Below, in pieces: positions 8,271-17,800 of a DNA stretch of 42,125 bases. The stretch's first letter is position 1, and each line of letters starts with the position of its first letter. The stretch covers positions 1 to 42,125 of the forward strand of contig DATLXU010000110.1 of NCBI GenBank assembly GCA_035575515.1. Reading direction: 5' to 3'. This DNA is from DATLXU01 sp035575515. Lineage in GTDB: Bacteria > Acidobacteriota > Blastocatellia > UBA7656. The notes under the pieces were generated by a model, which worked only from the letters and a program-made list of their open reading frames with translations, was not told where the DNA came from and did not search any database. The translations under genes and the position numbers were made by a program.

Positions 8271-10130
8271 TCAGTCGCCAGCCGCCGATGCGCCAATCAC
8301 GCTATCAACTAAGACAACCTGTTGAGCCGCATTCAAATTCGGTTTCATCCACTGCAACTGAACGAGCGCATTTTCAGGCACGCTGCGCGGATCGCATACG
8401 CCGCAGCGGATGCACGGGTCAATCGCAGGACATGGCTTCGTGATGCGTTCCGCCATCGCGCGCTCGTACTCTTTCTTCATGAAGTCGGACGTTAAGCCTA
8501 AATCAATCACGTCCCACGGCAGCGGCTCGTCGAGCGAACGCCGACGCAGCGCGTATTCGGTCCAGCCGCGCATCGCTTGCCGCCAGTTGCCTGTGCGGTC
8601 TGCTTCCAGAATAAACTCAGATATACGCCGGTCGCCAAGACTCAGCATCGCCTGCAACACCGCGATGCGCGATGACATCGCGCGCACCTCAACGTTAGGC
8701 ATCTGCCTGAATGCGCGCGTCAGGTACTTGATCTTTCGATCAATCTCTTTTTCGGACTGGATAGGCTCCCATTGAAACGGAGTCTGCGGCTTGGGCACGA
8801 ACGCGTTGAGCGAAACGATAATTGAACCGACGCGCCCGCGCGTCCGCCCAATTTCTATCATCCGCTCGCGTATGCGCGCCGTCAGATCAACAATCGCGTC
8901 GAGGTCTTCGTCTTCTTCCGTCGGCAGCCCTATCATCATATAGAGCTTCACGTTGAGGATGCCGCGCTCAAAGATCATCTCGGCGATTTTGATAATCTCA
9001 TCATTCGTCAGGTTCTTGTTGATGACTCGACGCAACCGGTCCGAGCCGGTTTCAGGCGCAATCGCAATCTGCTGATCATTGCGGCGAACGAGCGCATCAA
9101 GCAGTTCGGGCGAGATTTGATCCAGCCTCAACGACGAAACAGAGACTTGATAATCGAGCCGCTCAAGCCCGTCGAGGATTTCATGAATTTCAGGATGGTC
9201 GCACACGGCGGTAGCGACAAGTCCAATCTTGTCCGTGTGCTTGCGCATCTCTGCGGCGCGCGCCAGCAGCTTTTCAGCCGAAAAGACTCGCGGAGCAAGA
9301 TAAGAATAACCCGCCCAGCAGAAGCGGCAGCCCATTGAGCACCCGCGCGAAATCTCTACAAGATAGCGCCCGCTCATTTCAGTGTTGTCCGTGAGTATCT
9401 CGCTTGCGGGAATGAAGTCGTCATCGAACTGACCGCTGCCTTCCTGCTTGCGCATGGGATTGCGCATCGTGAAGACGCGACGCGGCGCTCCGTTGGTTGG
9501 AACTATTTTGCGCAACGCGCCGCTTTCATCGTAATTGATTTCGTAAAACTTCGGCACGTAAAAGCCCGGCTCGTGCGCAAGTCTGAGCAATAAATCATCA
9601 CGCGAGGTGGCTTCATTCATCGCCTCGATGAGCGCGGGCGCGAGCACTTCGCCTTCGCCGACGCACACCACATCAACGAAATCAGCGACAGGCTCAGGAT
9701 TGAGGAACGCCGCGGCGCCGCCCATTATCACGAGCGGATGCCACTCGTTTCTTTCGGATGACTTTACGGGAATTCTTGAAAGCCTGAGCAGTTTCGGAAT
9801 GTTCAGGTAATCAGTCTCGAACGACACGGAGATTGCCAGCGCGTCGAAATCAGCCACGGGCGTTTCTGATTCAAGCGTGATGAGCGGCGAGCGCGTGCGC
9901 TCCAGTTCTTTTTCGATATCTGCATCAGGCACAAACACGCGCTCGCACGTTACATTGTTATATGAATTGAAAAGTTGATACACGGCCTGAAAGCCGAGAT
10001 TCGACATTCCGATGTAGTAAGTGTTCGGGTAGGCGAGCGCGATTGAGAGGCCAAGCCCGCGCGGTTTGTGATAGACGCGGCCCGTCTCTTCGCCAAGTAT
10101 TTTTCTATAACGCTCTTTTATCTTTTGCAT
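8271..10130 (-). CDS. B12-binding-domain radical SAM protein (TIGR03960-like)
   Basis: 619 residues from ATG 10130. The frame stays open further upstream but runs into the HAD gene, and homology begins at MQKIKERYRK. The N-terminal third is a cobalamin-binding-like Rossmann domain (AYPNTYYIGMSNLGFQ at 33-48). The radical SAM core has CxxxCxxC with Cys264, Cys268 and Cys271, followed by a GLPTEEDEDL segment. A C-terminal Cys cluster (Cys567, Cys573, Cys576, Cys579) may bind a second Fe-S cluster or zinc. The family often accompanies ribosome/RNA-processing genes, but its reaction is not established. It follows the HAD gene by 46 bases, and that spacer itself holds a TTTCTGG-type inverted repeat. 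Confidence 0.85.
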   Translation of the reverse strand: MQKIKERYRKILGEETGRVYHKPRGLGLSIALAYPNTYYIGMSNLGFQAVYQLFNSYNNVTCERVFVPDADIEKELERTRSPLITLESETPVADFDALAISVSFETDYLNIPKLLRLSRIPVKSSERNEWHPLVIMGGAAAFLNPEPVADFVDVVCVGEGEVLAPALIEAMNEATSRDDLLLRLAHEPGFYVPKFYEINYDESGALRKIVPTNGAPRRVFTMRNPMRKQEGSGQFDDDFIPASEILTDNTEMSGRYLVEISRGCSMGCRFCWAGYSYLAPRVFSAEKLLARAAEMRKHTDKIGLVATAVCDHPEIHEILDGLERLDYQVSVSSLRLDQISPELLDALVRRNDQQIAIAPETGSDRLRRVINKNLTNDEIIKIAEMIFERGILNVKLYMMIGLPTEEDEDLDAIVDLTARIRERMIEIGRTRGRVGSIIVSLNAFVPKPQTPFQWEPIQSEKEIDRKIKYLTRAFRQMPNVEVRAMSSRIAVLQAMLSLGDRRISEFILEADRTGNWRQAMRGWTEYALRRRSLDEPLPWDVIDLGLTSDFMKKEYERAMAERITKPCPAIDPCIRCGVCDPRSVPENALVQLQWMKPNLNAAQQVVLVDSVIGASAAGD

Positions 10131-10176
10131 GAACTGGTTTCTAGTTTTCGTTTCAGAAGATATGAACCAGAAACTT

Positions 10177-10857
10177 TTAATCAAATATCTCCAACAACTC
10201 ACTGAGCGATTCAGCCAGGTAATCAGGTCGCTCGCATTCGAGGTCGGCTCGCGGCATCGGTCCCCACAGCGCCGCAACTGTCGTTACTCCAGCCGCTCGA
10301 CCGGCAATAATATCGTGACAGCTATCGCCCACATAAGCCGCGCGCGAAGGCTGCTCGTTCAATCGCTCAAGCGCCGCAAGTATCGGTTCAGGGCAGGGCT
10401 TGTGCCGCTCAGTGTCTTCGAGAAAAATCGCTGCGTCAACAAGTTCATCGAGCGCGCACACTTTCAGGCCGCGCGTCGCAAGCTCGCGCCCTTTCGATGT
10501 GACGACTCCAATCTTATAGCCTCGCGCCCGAAGCTCCGCAATCACTTGCTGAACACCGTTGAAAGGCGCGGCCATTAAATCGTGATTCGCGACGTTGAAC
10601 GTGCGATACTCGGCAAGCAATCGCTCAACTAATTCATCAGCATCGCCGCTGTTTGCAGCTTTGGCCATCTCGCTTGCGGTAAGCAACCGGCGCATAGCTT
10701 CGCGCAGCGGGATGCCGAAGGTTTCAATCAATACGGTGCGCTCGTGCGTCAGCCCGCACACCGACTGCCACGAATGCTCGAAGCAGCGCAGTATCAAATT
10801 GGTTGTGTCTATGAGCGTGCCGTCCAGGTCGAACAGAATTGCTTGCGTATCAGTCAT
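10177..10857 (-). CDS. HAD-superfamily phosphatase (phosphoglycolate phosphatase/PpaX-like)
   Basis: 226 residues. HAD motif I is FDLDGTLID (9-17), motif II Ser/Thr is in V-V-T-S-K, the motif III Lys is in H-K-P-C-P-E-P, and motif IV is G-D-S-C-H-D. A helical cap lies between residues about 20 and 90. This is the Gph/PpaX subgroup pattern: hydrolysis of phosphoglycolate or pyrophosphate in the cytosol. Motifs alone do not separate these two. ATG at 10857 is the likely start. It is probably co-transcribed with the radical SAM gene. Confidence 0.85.
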   Translation of the reverse strand: MTDTQAILFDLDGTLIDTTNLILRCFEHSWQSVCGLTHERTVLIETFGIPLREAMRRLLTASEMAKAANSGDADELVERLLAEYRTFNVANHDLMAAPFNGVQQVIAELRARGYKIGVVTSKGRELATRGLKVCALDELVDAAIFLEDTERHKPCPEPILAALERLNEQPSRAAYVGDSCHDIIAGRAAGVTTVAALWGPMPRADLECERPDYLAESLSELLEIFD

Positions 10858-11040
10858 TCGGCTTGCGCATGTCCTCTATAAAGAGCCTTGTTGAAACTTT
10901 AATTATAATCGAGGCCGCGCTCGACTGCCAATTTTTTGCGGCGCATCTGGCCTTCTCACCGCCGTTTGATTTATACTCGCACTGATTCTGCCGGGATCAA
11001 ACACCGGCTGATGAGAATCGCGTCCCAAGAGGTTCAATCA

Positions 11041-11487
11041 ATGCGGGCATCGAGGTTTTGCTCCGATTGCGGCGAGCAGATAAAAGCAAAGCGCGCTCAA
11101 TCTTTGCTTCCGCGGTCTTATTGCGTCGACTGCGCGCCCGCGCATCGCCGCGCTCGCATTGCGCTAATCGCGGCGATTTTACTTTGCGGTGCGTTGATCT
11201 TCGCGCTTGGACGCATAACCGCGCCGCGAGAACGGCTCTACTTTATCGGCACGCCTGTTGACCTGAATGCGACCGTCAGCCAGGCTTCATCAAATCATAA
11301 CGAAGTTGCCGCAACGGTCACAGACGGTGACGGACAAACCCCGCGCGAGCAGAAAGCTGCATCGAACATAGCCGAAGGTATATGCGGCGCGCCTACGAAA
11401 TCGGGGCGACCCTGCCAGCGCAAAGTCAAAGGCGGCGGTTACTGCTGGCAGCACCGCGACAAGTTCACTCCGAAGACTGCGAAATGA
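11041..11487 (+). CDS. Small zinc-finger membrane protein with C-terminal DUF5763-like motif
   Basis: 148 residues from ATG 11041, with AAGAGG (11027-11032) eight bases upstream. An N-terminal zinc ribbon has Cys7, Cys10, Cys28 and Cys31. A single transmembrane helix follows (about 40-58), then a low-complexity linker. The C-terminal module is C-G-A-P-T-K-S-G-R-P-C, then G-G-Y-C-W-Q-H, a CxnCxnCxxxH zinc motif like that of DUF5763. The function is unknown. Directly after the stop, a different frame reads through an acidic, coding-like stretch to a TAA near 11578. The natural C-terminus may have been lost to a one-base shift (see findings). Confidence 0.7.
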   Translation: MRASRFCSDCGEQIKAKRAQSLLPRSYCVDCAPAHRRARIALIAAILLCGALIFALGRITAPRERLYFIGTPVDLNATVSQASSNHNEVAATVTDGDGQTPREQKAASNIAEGICGAPTKSGRPCQRKVKGGGYCWQHRDKFTPKTAK

Positions 11488-11574
11488 TTCCACAGAAGAT
11501 GAACTGCACGATCTGATAAGCGCGGTTGAGGATATTATCTTCAAGAGCAAGACCGGGCCAATGTTTTACAAGGG

Positions 11575-12009
11575 CTAACCTCTTTTCTCTTTAGACGATT
11601 TCGGTCTGAACCCGTCCGCAGACCTCAACGTTGTAAGCAGAGCCTGGCGATCCCTGTCGCTCATATTGAGGCAATGCTGCAATATCTCCAGCATCTCGCC
11701 GTCCCCGGCGAGCCTTTGCACAATGTCGCCAAATGTCGAGAGATCAATTATAAATCGCCCTTTCCCATCTCGCGGGGGCCTGTCCACGGACGCGGCAAAG
11801 ATTTCATAAGGGTCCACATCGAGACCGGCGGCGAGGGCCACTATCTTTTCGACGCTCAGGTTCGTGACGCTCCCGGCGATCATCCTGCCGATGTAGCTGG
11901 CCGCGATCTCGCCGCCAGAATTTCTCGCCACGTCAAACCGGCTCAACTTCTTCTCCCGCATAACGCGTTTCAGATAATGGCTTAAATTCTTTCCGACAGG
12001 GATAGTCAT
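11575..12009 (-). CDS. XRE-like helix-turn-helix transcriptional regulator
   Basis: 144 residues from ATG 12009, chosen because AGGAG lies seven bases upstream. An in-frame ATG two codons earlier is too close to that site. The N-terminal 65 residues fit a Cro/C1-type HTH: LSHYLKRVMREKKLS, then a second helix pair ending SYIGRMIAGSVTNLSVEKIVALAAGLDV. The C-terminal half is helical with no recognised sensor. The neighbourhood is lower in GC than the flanks, which fits an acquired or fast-evolving segment. No target gene is evident. Confidence 0.7.
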   Translation of the reverse strand: MTIPVGKNLSHYLKRVMREKKLSRFDVARNSGGEIAASYIGRMIAGSVTNLSVEKIVALAAGLDVDPYEIFAASVDRPPRDGKGRFIIDLSTFGDIVQRLAGDGEMLEILQHCLNMSDRDRQALLTTLRSADGFRPKSSKEKRG

Positions 12010-12395
12010 AATCATTCTCCTGGCGCTCAAATATTATCACATTGTTCATATTTTATTTGACAGGGGAAAATGCCTATGGAGTAATCGCATCCGTTCGGCG
12101 GAGTAAAGAAGATTCCGGTGAGCGCAATGGTCTTAGATACGTTCCGTCACTGTTAACAAAGAAGCAGCTTTGTTCAATAGCCTTTCAAAACGCAGCAAGG
12201 GCGTCATACTCGGTTTCATCTTTATTCAAAAAAGTTCTTCCTTAGCGACTGAGAGAGTACGCATCGCCGCGCGGTAAAATTCCAGGAGACGCAAAGCGAT
12301 ACGCACTCTGATTTTTTTAGATAGCTCTTGCCCCTATAGCTGAAAAGCAAGCATAACTCTCCAGCAAATCCCGCGTGTTTGCCAGGAGTCCCTTG
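12010..12395. other. AT-richer intergenic stretch; regulator promoter region
   Basis: 386 bases without a supportable gene. Next to the XRE start, on the minus strand, is TGTGATAAT, an extended -10-like element, inside an inverted repeat CAAATA (12028-12033) / TATTTG (12054-12059). It is a plausible autoregulatory operator. A hairpin AACAAAG (12155-12161) / CTTTGTT (12168-12174) has a six-base loop. A 67-codon open frame on the plus strand shows no protein-like pattern. The rest shows nothing recognisable. Confidence 0.4.
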
Positions 12396-12914
12396 TTATT
12401 GAACCGGCGTGACGCTCGTGGCCGGATAAATCTCGGCCCATGCGTTTATGGTCGAATGATTCAGCGCATAAGCGCCTATGACCCTGACGCGAGTTCCTCT
12501 GGCTGGAATCGTCACAGGTTTGTTCAGGCCCCTGCACTCTTCTTTCCTGCTGTCCTGGCAGATGATGCGAACTACCAGCGCGCCGTTTTGATAGTCGTAG
12601 TTGTTTTGGTTCAGGAGGCTTTCGTATTCCTTGTCGAGCAAGAGTTGAATGCTGTAATCGCCGTCGTTTTCCTTTTTTGCCTTCGCAACGGTTCCCGTGA
12701 CGGCGATGCACCGGTCAATCACTTCAAGTCGTCCCGGATTATAGATGTGACTCAACAGAGATTCATCGCAGCCTTCCGTGTGAAACGCGGCGGGCTGTTT
12801 TACTTTCGAGCCTAGCGTCACGACGGGGACTCTCATTCTAGGTTTCTCGGAACAAGCCGGAAAGATGGGCAACAGTGAAAGAGCAGCCAGCAAAACGAGC
12901 CTGAGACGTTTCAT
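12396..12914 (-). CDS. Predicted lipoprotein, function unknown
   Basis: 172 residues. A short positive N-terminus (MKRLRL) and hydrophobic core end at Pro-Ala-Cys21, a lipobox-like site, so export and lipid attachment are likely. The mature part has an OB-fold-like strand pattern: V-T-G-T-V, D-G-D-Y-S-I-Q-L-L-L-D, R-V-R-V-I-G-A-Y and a final N-A-W-A-E-I-Y-P. Such patterns occur in secreted bOB-like proteins. No enzyme motif is seen. It stands alone between the XRE regulator and the divergent permease. Confidence 0.65.
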   Translation of the reverse strand: MKRLRLVLLAALSLLPIFPACSEKPRMRVPVVTLGSKVKQPAAFHTEGCDESLLSHIYNPGRLEVIDRCIAVTGTVAKAKKENDGDYSIQLLLDKEYESLLNQNNYDYQNGALVVRIICQDSRKEECRGLNKPVTIPARGTRVRVIGAYALNHSTINAWAEIYPATSVTPVQ

Positions 12915-13133
12915 AGGAGTGCGTTATATCATATTCTGAAGAGAATCTGTAACTTGTTTCGATTATCACGCTGCTCTTTGCCGAGTTTGTTCATTCGCAA
13001 ATGCTTACGCTATCATTAATGATTAGAGCGTGATAGGCACGGAGAGAATCCATAAGCGTCCAGTTTTAATTTGTCGCAGCCGCGCTTGAGACTCTAAAAT
13101 TAAGACCTTGAAACCGGAATCTGAAATTTACCG

Positions 13134-14222
13134 ATGGAAAACCTAGTCGTATCGAACATCCTTTACCGCAAGACGCGCACGCTGGCTACCATCGCGGGCG
13201 TCGCGCTCGGCGTTGTGCTTGTAGTCCTCACCGTCGGCATAGTTCATGGCTTTCTTGAAGAACAGGGCCGCCGCAACTCGGCCATAACCGCTGAGATAAT
13301 GTTCGGCCCGCCTGGCTCTACCTTCGGTCTCAGCATCTCGCCCATGCTCTCGCTCGATGTGAAGTACGTCGACGAGCTTCGCAAGATCGAAGGCGTTCAA
13401 GACGCCGTGCCCATCGGCCAGTTGCTTCGCGGGCGGATGATTGACGGGATAGATTACGAGCAGTTCAAAAAAGTCTCTGCCGCGCGCGTCATCGAAACTG
13501 ACCGCGAGCCGTTCACCTTCAGCGGAGACGAAGCCATCATTGACCGCGTCCAGCAGCGGCAGCGAAACTGGAAGGTCGGTGAAGAAATCGAGATGCTCAA
13601 CCGCAAGTTTCGCATCGTCGGCGTCTACGAGCCTGAGTCGCTTGCGCGCGTAAAGATTCCGCTTGCGACCTTGCAGGAATATGAAAACAGAAAAAACGTA
13701 TGCACGATGATCCTCGTCAAAGTCGCAGACCCTTCGAAGCAGACGGAAGTCGCCGCGCGAATCAAGCAGACGTTCCCCGACTACGGCGTGATGCTCACGC
13801 GCGACCTGCCGATACTGATCTCGCAAGGCACGCCCGCGCTCAATACTTTCCTCGACGTGGTCGTGTTGCTTGCAATCATCGTAAGCTCGCTCGTGATACT
13901 GCTGACGATGTACACAACGGTCACCGAGCGCACGCGGCAGATCGGCGTGCTCAAAAGTCTCGGCGCGTCGAAGTTCTGGATTGCGGGCGAGATTGAAAAG
14001 GAAGCTTTGTTGATAAGCTCGCTCGGCGTGGTCGCGGGATTTGCGCTTTCGGTAATCGGCAAATTCATCATCACGCGACTGACGACAATGAGCGTGACGC
14101 TTGAGCCGATGTGGTTGCTGTACGCGCTCGCGCTCGGAATGCTTGCGGGCGTGCTCGGCGCGCTTTATCCCGCGTTGCGCGCGGCAAATCAAGACCCGGT
14201 CGAGGCGCTCGCTTATGAGTAG
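13134..14222 (+). CDS. FtsX/MacB-type ABC transporter permease
   Basis: 362 residues. The N-terminal transmembrane helix is at about 17-40, after L-Y-R-K-T-R-T-L-A-T. A periplasmic MacB-like domain (about 45-235) follows, then three C-terminal helices with the FtsX signature V-T-E-R-T-R-Q-I-G-V-L-K-S-L-G-A-S and the closing P-A-L-R-A-A-N-Q-D-P-V-E-A-L. This is the DevC/MacB subclass, which moves lipids, lipoproteins or peptides rather than small molecules across the inner membrane. The cognate ATPase is not in the window. The gene is followed by a TGGTCAG-type inverted repeat. Confidence 0.85.
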   Translation: MENLVVSNILYRKTRTLATIAGVALGVVLVVLTVGIVHGFLEEQGRRNSAITAEIMFGPPGSTFGLSISPMLSLDVKYVDELRKIEGVQDAVPIGQLLRGRMIDGIDYEQFKKVSAARVIETDREPFTFSGDEAIIDRVQQRQRNWKVGEEIEMLNRKFRIVGVYEPESLARVKIPLATLQEYENRKNVCTMILVKVADPSKQTEVAARIKQTFPDYGVMLTRDLPILISQGTPALNTFLDVVVLLAIIVSSLVILLTMYTTVTERTRQIGVLKSLGASKFWIAGEIEKEALLISSLGVVAGFALSVIGKFIITRLTTMSVTLEPMWLLYALALGMLAGVLGALYPALRAANQDPVEALAYE

Positions 14223-14223
14223 T

Positions 14224-14312
14224 GATCAGTGGCCGGTGGTCAGTGGTCAGTGATGGGTTGGGTATAGATAGCTTTGATTAATCACCCATTTATTGACTAC
14301 CGGCAACTGATC
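14224..14312. repeat. Heptad-type inverted repeat after the permease gene
   Basis: Arms 14224-14241 and 14295-14312 pair at 16 of 18 positions. The left side continues as tandem TGGTCAG-like units. It is the same class of element as in the ribosomal spacers. Confidence 0.7.
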
Positions 14313-14330
14313 GCTGCCTTGAAGGACGAA

Positions 14331-14885
14331 ATGTACTGTCCTAACTGCGGCTCGAACAATCTGGCCGAAGTGAAGTTCTGCACGCGATGCGGCACGAACC
14401 TCACCGTCGTCACCGAAGCGCTGACCGGCAAGCTCACCGCCAATCAGCTTGACGAGCGAGCGATGAAAGTCGTCAAAGATTACTACAAAGGCCGCCGCGA
14501 TGCGATCACCGGCGCGGCGCTGATTCCTTTGGGCGCGCTCGTGATGACCATACTTTGACTGGCGGGGATGTCTTTGATAGTCGCGTTCTTCATCATCTGC
14601 TGGATATTCTTCTGGGGCGTGGCGTCGCTCGCAAGCGGATTGGGCGAGTGGCTCGCCGCGAAAGACGAGATGTGAACGATGAGATATGCCCTGCCTCAAA
14701 GCTCGACCGCGCATTCATCGCAAGAGCGCCAGATTCTTTCCGCCGGGCAGAGCGACGCGATGAAGGCGGGATATTCAACCGACCCGATTGCTTTTCCCGG
14801 AAGCGTCACGGAACAAACCACGCGCCAGCTTGATGAGAGCGTTTACCAACCACCTTTGGAGAACAACTCAAAAGAGACCAAATAA
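14331..14885 (+). pseudogene. Zinc-ribbon membrane protein with two in-frame TGA codons
   Basis: One reading frame from ATG 14331 (AAGGA just upstream) to TAA 14885 would give 184 residues but is cut by TGA at 14556-14558 (codon 76) and 14673-14675 (codon 115). Segment one has a Cys4 zinc ribbon, C-P-N-C and C-T-R-C-G-T-N, then a basic helix and the start of a membrane helix. Segment two continues the membrane hairpin: L-A-G-M-S-L-I-V-A-F-F-I-I-C-W. Segment three ends S-V-T-E-Q-T-T-R-Q-L-D-E, which resembles the tail of related zinc-ribbon proteins in this group (recalled pattern). All three segments are in one frame with no indel. Recent nonsense mutations or readthrough fit best. No SECIS-like hairpin follows either TGA. 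Confidence 0.7.
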
Positions 14886-14891
14886 CACGAG

Positions 14892-17800
14892 ATGCCAAAA
14901 CGAACCGACCTCAAGAAGATCTTAATCGTAGGCTCAGGACCAATCGTTATCGGCCAAGCCTGTGAGTTCGACTATTCAGGCACGCAGGCGTGCAAAGCGC
15001 TTCGTTCGGAAGGATTCGAGATTGTGTTAATCAACTCGAACCCTGCGACGATAATGACCGACCCTGAGCTTGCCGACCGAACATACATCGAGCCGCTCAC
15101 GCCCGACACGGTTCGCGCTGTGATAAAGCGCGAGCGGCCTGACGCATTATTGCCAACAGTCGGCGGGCAGACCGCGCTCAACATCGCCGTCGCGCTCGCA
15201 GAAGACGGCACGCTTGAAAAGTATGGCGTTGAACTGATCGGCGCAAAGCTTGACGCCATCAAAGTTGCCGAAGACCGCAAGCTATTCAAGAGCGCGATGG
15301 AAGAGATTGGCTTGAAGATGCCGCGCTCAGGCATCGTCAGTTCTATGGACGAAGCGCGAGAATTGATAAAGACCGTAGGCTTTCCGGCAATCATCCGGCC
15401 CTCGTTTACGCTTGGCGGCACGGGCGGCGGCATCGCTTACAACTCCGAAGAGTACGAGGAAACAATCGCCCGCGCGCTCGCGGCCTCGCCCGTCCACACA
15501 ACTCTCGTCGAGCAATCAATCATCGGGTGGAAAGAGTACGAGCTTGAGGTGATGCGCGATCTTGCTGATAACGTCGTCATCATCTGCTCGATTGAGAACT
15601 TCGACCCGATGGGCGTCCACACTGGCGATTCAATAACGGTAGCGCCCGCGCAGACGCTCACAGACCGTGAGTATCAAATGATGCGCGACGCTGCGATTCA
15701 AATCATCCGCAAGGTCGGAGTCGAGACGGGCGGCTCGAATATTCAATTCGCGCTCAACCCAAAGAACGGCGAGCTGATGGTTATCGAGATGAACCCGCGC
15801 GTGTCACGCTCGTCGGCGCTCGCATCGAAAGCTACAGGGTTTCCGATTGCGAAGATTGCTGCGAAACTCGCCGTCGGCTACACCCTCGATGAGATACCCA
15901 ACGACATCACGCGCAAGACGCCCGCGAGCTTCGAGCCTACGATTGATTACTGCGTCGTGAAGATTCCGAAGTGGGCCTTTGAAAAATTTCCTGCGAGCGA
16001 CCCGACGCTCGGCACGCAGATGAAGAGCGTAGGCGAAGCGATGGCCATTGGCCGCACGTTCAAAGAGGCTTTTCAAAAAGGATTGCGCTCGCTTGAGGTT
16101 CGAGGTCGCTGGAGCGTGCCCGATGATCTTGATGAAGTCGAGCTGAAACGCAGGCTGGTCGTGCCCTCGGCAGAGCGAGTCTATTTCGTGATGCATGCGC
16201 TCGCGCTCGGTTATTCGACCGAACACTTACATGAGTTGACGAAAATTGATCCATGGTTTTTGGACAATCTGCGCGAGATCGCGGAGCGCGAGCGGGAATT
16301 AAAGCGTGAGCGGCTCGAAACCATCTCGCGCGACGAGCTGCGCCGCGCAAAACAGATGGGCTTCTCGGACCAGCGACTCGCGCAGGTTCTTGAGACGACC
16401 GATTCGGAAGTGCGCCGCGCTCGAATCGCAGCGGGCATCAGGCCAGTCTTCAAGCGGGTTGACACCTGCGGCGCGGAGTTCGAATCCTTCACGCCTTATC
16501 TCTATTCGACCTACGAAGACGAAGACGAAGCCGCGACGACCGACCGCAAGAAAGTAATGATATTGGGCAGCGGGCCGAATCGCATCGGGCAAGGCATCGA
16601 GTTCGATTACTGCTGCTGCCACGCTGCGTTTGCGCTCAAGGAAGAGGGCTATGAGTCAATAATGGTCAACTGCAATCCTGAAACGGTCTCGACCGACTAT
16701 GACACGTCTGACCGCTTGTACTTCGAGCCGATAACGTTTGAAGACGTGATGGAGATAGTTGAGCATGAAAAGCCCGATGGCGTCATAGTTCAATTCGGCG
16801 GGCAGACGCCTTTGAATCTCGCGATGCGACTGCTCGCAGCAGGGGTTCCTATCATCGGCACGTCGCCCGAATCAATTGACCTTGCGGAAGACCGCAAGCG
16901 ATTCGGGAAGCTGCTTGCGGATTTGAACATCCCTCAGCCTCCGAACGGCACGGCCACATCGCTTGAAGAAGCGCGCGGAGTTGCAAGTGAGATTGGCTAC
17001 CCTGTGCTTGTTCGACCGAGTTACGTGCTGGGCGGGCGCGCGATGCAGATTGTTTACGACGAAGCGAGCCTCGACAACTACATGACCCACGCGGTGGCCG
17101 CGTCGCCTGAGCATCCCGTGCTGATTGATTCGTTCCTTGAAAACGCAACAGAGATTGACGTGGATGCACTGGCCGATGGCTACGATACAGTGATTGCGGG
17201 CATTCAGCAGCACATCGAAGAGGCGGGCATTCATTCGGGCGATTCGAGCTGCGTGCTGCCGCCCTATGAAATCAAGGATGAGCATCTCGATGCGATGCGC
17301 CGCTACACGCGAGAGCTTGCGCTGGCGTTGAAGGTCGTGGGATTGATGAACATTCAATTCGCAATCTCGAACGACACGGTTTATGTGCTCGAAGTCAACC
17401 CGCGTGCGTCACGCACCGTCCCGTTCGTTTCAAAGGCGACGGGTGTTCCGCTCGCGAAGATAGCGGCGAAGCTGATGATCGGCAAGAAGCTCGCTGAATT
17501 CAACTTGCCTGATGAGCTTGCCGTTGATCGGTTCTACATAAAAACGCCTGTGTTTCCGTTCGTGAAGTTTCCGGGCGTTGATCCTATACTGGGGCCTGAG
17601 ATGCGCTCGACAGGCGAAGTTATGGGCGTGGCCGAAGGATTCGGCGGAGCTTTCCTGAAAGCACAACAGGGCGCGGGCACTAAACTGCCGAGCGAAGGAA
17701 CTATCTTTATAAGCGTGAACGATCAGGATAAGCGCGAGGTCGTCGAGCTTGCACGTCAGCTTCACAATCTTGGATTCAGGTTAGTTGCGACGCGCGGCAC

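Noticed and set aside
12042..12245. A 67-codon open frame as a real gene
   Set aside because: No ribosome site, no family-like pattern, irregular composition. It overlaps likely regulatory sequence upstream of the XRE gene.
14556..14675. Selenocysteine in the zinc-ribbon membrane protein
   Set aside because: Neither TGA has a convincing hairpin at the right distance, and neither position is a known conserved Cys.
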